From contig JBEPTZ010000002.1 in assembly GCA_041691815.1 (NCBI GenBank), positions 30,339 through 94,338 on the forward strand: DNA of 64,000 nucleotides. The letters run 5' to 3'. The notes below the pieces were generated by a model. It was not told where the DNA came from. It did not search any database and was given only the letters and a program-made list of their open reading frames with translations. The position numbers and the translations under genes are program-made. Source of the stretch: 70-18 sp041691815. GTDB lineage: Bacteria > Pseudomonadota > Alphaproteobacteria > Acetobacterales > Acetobacteraceae. Each line of letters begins with the position of its first letter. Within the stretch, counting starts at the first letter, position 1. Positions 61,735-64,000 of the stretch are shown here, one piece after another.

Positions 61735-62646
61735 TCACCGCCGATCCAGCTCCCGCCGCAGCGCCTCCACCTGCGCCACCGCGAATTCCAGCACCACCCT
61801 GGTGCGCGGCGCCAGGTTGCGGCGCGACGGATAGGCCAGCACCACCGGAATCCGCTCCGCCGCGTAGCTGGGAAACAGCCGCACCAGCCGCCCGTCGCGC
61901 AACTCGTCCGCCGCCTCGAACTCGGCCAGCAACGCCACCCCGCCGCCGGCCATTGCCGACAGCCGCATCGCGCGGGTGGAATTGGTGCTGAACCGCCCCT
62001 GCAGCGCCACCGAAACCGGCCCCTCCGCCCCCTCGAACCGCCAGGTGGCATGGCCGTTGCTGCCGACATTGCCCACCACGCATTGATGCCGGGCGAGTTC
62101 CTCCGGCCGCTGCGGTTCGCCATGCTCGGCCAGGTAGTCGGGTGAGGCCACCGCCACCAGCCCGACATGCCCGACGCTGCGCACCACCAGCGACGAATCC
62201 GCCACCTCGCCGATGATCGCCGCGAGATCCAGCCGCTCCTCCACCATGTTGCCGACATGGTTCATCATCAGCAGCTCCACCGACAGATCCGGATGCTGCG
62301 CCAGCAGCAGCGGCAAGCGTCGCGCCAGAAACAGCCCGAACGCCCCTGGCGTCGCCAGCCGCACCTGGCCTGCCGGCGCCCGCCGGTGCTGCCCGAGGGC
62401 TGCCTCCATCTCCTGCGCGGTTTCCAGCAGATGCCTTGCATGCGCCAACAGGTCCTCGCCATCATTGGTCAGGCTAAGCCGCCGCGTGGTGCGATGCAGC
62501 AGGCGAACCCCGAAATGGTCCTCGAGCTGCGCCAGCTGGCGGGTCACCGCCGATTGGCTGGAGGCCGATTGCCGCGCCGCGGCGGTCAGCGACCCGGTCT
62601 CCACAACCGCCAGGAAGGTGGTCAGCGCGGCGATCATGTCCATCAT
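61735..62646 (-). CDS. LysR family transcriptional regulator
   Basis: 303-residue regulator. The N-terminal winged helix reads TFLAVVETGSLTAAARQSAS, then SQSAVTRQLAQLEDHFGVRL and RTTRRLSLTNDGE; the C-terminal effector-binding domain begins at about 92 (GQVRLATPGAFGLFLARRLP). It resembles the CrgA/DsdC-like subgroup in lacking any fused domain. An AGAGG site precedes ATG 62646. It is divergent from the first tandem-repeat protein gene (155 bases to its ATG), making that gene a candidate target. Confidence 0.93.
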   Translation of the reverse strand: MMDMIAALTTFLAVVETGSLTAAARQSASSQSAVTRQLAQLEDHFGVRLLHRTTRRLSLTNDGEDLLAHARHLLETAQEMEAALGQHRRAPAGQVRLATPGAFGLFLARRLPLLLAQHPDLSVELLMMNHVGNMVEERLDLAAIIGEVADSSLVVRSVGHVGLVAVASPDYLAEHGEPQRPEELARHQCVVGNVGSNGHATWRFEGAEGPVSVALQGRFSTNSTRAMRLSAMAGGGVALLAEFEAADELRDGRLVRLFPSYAAERIPVVLAYPSRRNLAPRTRVVLEFAVAQVEALRRELDRR

Positions 62647-62686
62647 TGCACCTCTTTCGACATATATATAATGCTATTAATTCAGA

Positions 62687-62715
62687 TTGTCTTTTTGGCT
62701 CATGAGAATCATATC
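62687..62715 (+). promoter_or_regulatory. Putative promoter of the first tandem-repeat gene
   Basis: TTGTCT (62687-62692), 17 bases, CATATC (62710-62715). The same arrangement stands before the second repeat gene (63460-63488), and about 53 bases around it are partly conserved (TCAGATTGT, AATCATAT, then ATCGATGGAGACCA). Conservation of hexamers and spacing supports a real promoter. The untranslated leader would be about 80 bases. Confidence 0.55.
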
Positions 62716-62801
62716 GCATCCATCGATGGAGACCAGAACCGGCCCGCCGGGCCGGCCCCGGCAGATTTCAACAGAAACAACGCTCAACCAGGACAACGCC
62801 C

Positions 62802-63086
62802 ATGAAAACCCTCTTGCTTGCCGCCGCCACCGTCCTCAGCCTTTCACTGACCATTCCCGCTTTCGCCGCCGGCGGCGATGCCGGCTACGCCTATCAGCCC
62901 ACCGTCGGCGGTGATGCCGGCTATGCCTATCACCCCACTGTCGGCGGCGACGCCGGCTACGAGTATCACCCCGCCGTCGGCGGCGACGCCGGTTACGAGT
63001 ATCAGCCCGCCGTCGGCGGTGACGCCGGCTATGCCTATCAGGCCGCCGTCGGCGGCGACGCCGGCTACGAATACAGCCCCAGGTGA
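62802..63086 (+). CDS. Secreted tandem-repeat protein, six 12-residue units
   Basis: 94-residue protein of unrecognised family. Residues 1-22 are a signal peptide (KTLLLAAATVLSLSL, cleavage after AFA). Residues 23-94 are exactly six tandem units of the form VGGDAGYxYxPT, with x = A/E and Q/H/S, and nothing else; the protein ends with the last unit (GYEYSPR). The mature protein is acidic (one or two Asp/Glu per unit, a single Arg at the end), Gly-rich and Tyr-rich (two per unit), and has no Cys. This suggests an extended or beta-solenoid surface or matrix protein. ATG 62802 follows CAGGACAACGCCC. Confidence 0.85.
   Translation: MKTLLLAAATVLSLSLTIPAFAAGGDAGYAYQPTVGGDAGYAYHPTVGGDAGYEYHPAVGGDAGYEYQPAVGGDAGYAYQAAVGGDAGYEYSPR
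62868..63083 (+). repeat. 36-base coding tandem repeat, six units
   Basis: Six consecutive 36-base units in frame, each beginning near GGCGG(C/T)GA(T/C)GCCGG and encoding one 12-residue unit. Units vary mainly at the codons for the x positions, so this array has diverged more than the one in the second gene. Confidence 0.92.
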
Positions 63087-63560
63087 GCCTTGCGCACACC
63101 ATGAGGCGACCTCCGGTCGCCTGACCCACGCCTGATCGCGGCACCGCAGCCGCCCGGCACCAACCCGGGAGGCTGCGGCGCGCAGGTCTGCTGCCGGCAC
63201 AACCCGGCGGCGCCAGCCCCGCCGCACCCCAGGCAATTTATTTCCCGGCAAGCTGATCCAACCAGACCGCTGCCGCGTATCGCCTATATCAGGCAGCCGA
63301 TGCCGCGATGGACCAGGGCGCCAACCCCGCCTCACCCGTCCCGGCTTCACCCAACGGCCCGCCAGCACGCGATGGCTCGATCAACAGGAAGCAAACCGAA
63401 CGACAGGGGCTGCGAGGAATACACCGATTTACGCATAAATCTAATGTGTTTTCGTCAGATTGTTTTCTCGCGCCGACGAAATCATATTCCGGCTATCGAC
63501 GGTGACCAAGCGCACCGGCCACGCCGACCAAACAAACACAGAACCCTAAGGATACCGATC
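63087..63560. other. Gene-free stretch between the two tandem-repeat genes
   Basis: 474 bases. The first two thirds show nothing recognisable beyond GC-rich sequence. From about 63430 the base composition becomes AT-rich and, from 63455, the leader is homologous to that of the first repeat gene, including promoter-like hexamers. A short open frame at 63308-63505 runs through this leader and is not supported as a gene. Confidence 0.55.
63460..63488 (+). promoter_or_regulatory. Putative promoter of the second tandem-repeat gene
   Basis: TTGTTT (63460-63465), 17 bases, CATATT (63483-63488), followed by ATCGACGGTGACCA. Matches the element before the first repeat gene in hexamers, spacing and flanks. 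The ATG is about 70 bases downstream of the second hexamer. Confidence 0.55.
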
Positions 63561-64000
63561 ATGAAAACCACTCTTCTCGCCGCCGCCACCGCCCTCAGCC
63601 TCGCGCTGGCCCTTCCCGCCTTCGCGATGGGTGGCGATGCCGGCGCCCAGTATCAACCCACCGTTGGCGGTGACGCCGGCTACGACTACCAGCCGACCAT
63701 CGGCGGTGACGCCGGCTACCAGTATCAGCCCACCGTCGGCGGCGACGCCGGCTTCGAGTATCAGGCCACCGTCGGCGGTGACGCCGGCTACCAGTATCAG
63801 CCCACCATCGGTGGTGACGCCGGCTACCAGTATCAGCCCACCGTCGGCGGTGACGCCGGCTACCAGTATCAGCCCACCATCGGTGGTGACGCCGGCTACC
63901 AGTATCAGCCCACCGTCGGCGGCGACGCCGGCTTCGAGTATCAGGCCACCGTCGGCGGTGACGCCGGCTACCAGTATCAGCCCACCATCGGTGGTGACGC
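63561..64000 (+). CDS. Secreted tandem-repeat protein, at least ten 12-residue units, cut by window edge
   Basis: Paralogue of the preceding gene; 146 codons are visible before the right edge. Signal peptide 1-22 (KTTLLAAATALSLALALPAFA) is nearly the same as in the first gene. Ten complete units follow, mostly (V/I)GGDAGYQYQPT, alternating V and I at the first position, with variants GYDYQPT, GAQYQPT and GFEYQAT. Units 4 and 9 are the GFEYQAT variant, five units apart, reflecting an exact 180-base duplication. No positively charged residue is visible after the signal peptide. ATG 63561 has AAGGA upstream. Function unknown. Confidence 0.85.
   Translation, partial: MKTTLLAAATALSLALALPAFAMGGDAGAQYQPTVGGDAGYDYQPTIGGDAGYQYQPTVGGDAGFEYQATVGGDAGYQYQPTIGGDAGYQYQPTVGGDAGYQYQPTIGGDAGYQYQPTVGGDAGFEYQATVGGDAGYQYQPTIGGD
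63627..64000 (+). repeat. 36-base coding tandem repeat with a 180-base higher-order period
   Basis: Ten full 36-base units and part of an eleventh. Bases 63711-63820 are identical to 63891-64000, so five units have been copied as a block with no base change. The array continues beyond the window. Confidence 0.93.

Noticed and set aside
63627..64000. Possible CRISPR array (36-base period)
   Set aside because: The 36-base units follow one another without unique spacers and translate in one frame into a 12-residue repeat behind a signal peptide.
62868..64000. RTX (GGxGxDxxx) calcium-binding repeats
   Set aside because: The period is 12, not 9, and the Asp follows GG directly (GGDAG); the RTX spacing is not met.

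Overview
The window looks like chromosomal DNA of a high-GC alphaproteobacterium, most likely an Acetobacteraceae-type Rhodospirillales. The evidence is the very GC-rich codon use, a DUF3126 gene, an alphaproteobacterial LexA box (GAAC-N7-GAAC) in front of an imuA-imuB-dnaE2 cassette, and the dgt-argS-SPOR order next to erpA. No rRNA, tRNA, prophage, intact insertion sequence or CRISPR array was recognised. The family assignment is inference; no search was run.

Layout. 1-7.1 kb: a minus-strand dipeptide/nickel-type ABC operon (binding protein, two permeases, two ATPases), then a DUF3126 gene and the start of a second binding protein that leaves the left edge. 7.1-13.6 kb: a PEP-CTERM protein, an asnB-MFS-patatin operon, a divergent heptosyltransferase-like gene and a small unknown gene. 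13.7-19.3 kb: the SOS mutagenesis cassette with a readable promoter and LexA box. 19.5-30.2 kb: a luciferase-like oxidoreductase, two small unknown genes, a huge cyclase/ATPase/TPR regulator overlapping a berberine-bridge-type oxidase, a second GT9 glycosyltransferase, two tandem lipoproteins and an iron-type alcohol dehydrogenase. 30.3-37.5 kb: glutamate dehydrogenase, an amidohydrolase operon with two ABC ATPases, a glutamate-semialdehyde-type aminotransferase and an FMN reductase. 37.5-44.6 kb: MATE pump, racemase, small P-loop kinase, secreted phosphoesterase, FAD amino-acid dehydrogenase, NIPSNAP, TSUP permease and an IS630-type remnant. 44.7-50.5 kb: SPOR, argS and dgt, divergent from erpA-xthA, then a membrane protein. 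50.6-62.6 kb: amidase, deacetylase, ftsK, a cupin-GST-gloB operon, methyltransferase, dienelactone hydrolase, small genes, a VapBC-like pair, a crotonase and a LysR regulator. 62.8-64 kb: two secreted proteins made almost wholly of 12-residue tandem repeats.

How the genes work together. Many minus-strand neighbours overlap by 1-4 bases at start and stop codons (ABC operons, asnB-MFS, gloB-GST-cupin, VapBC), so translational coupling is common here. Intergenic space between convergent genes is repeatedly filled by one of three small dispersed palindromic repeat families.

The most unusual content is at the right end. Two paralogous genes each encode a signal peptide followed only by repeats of the type GGDAGYxYQPTV (six units in one, more than ten in the other). 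They share a duplicated leader with matching promoter-like hexamers, and the longer gene has an internal 180-base exact duplication. I do not recognise this family.
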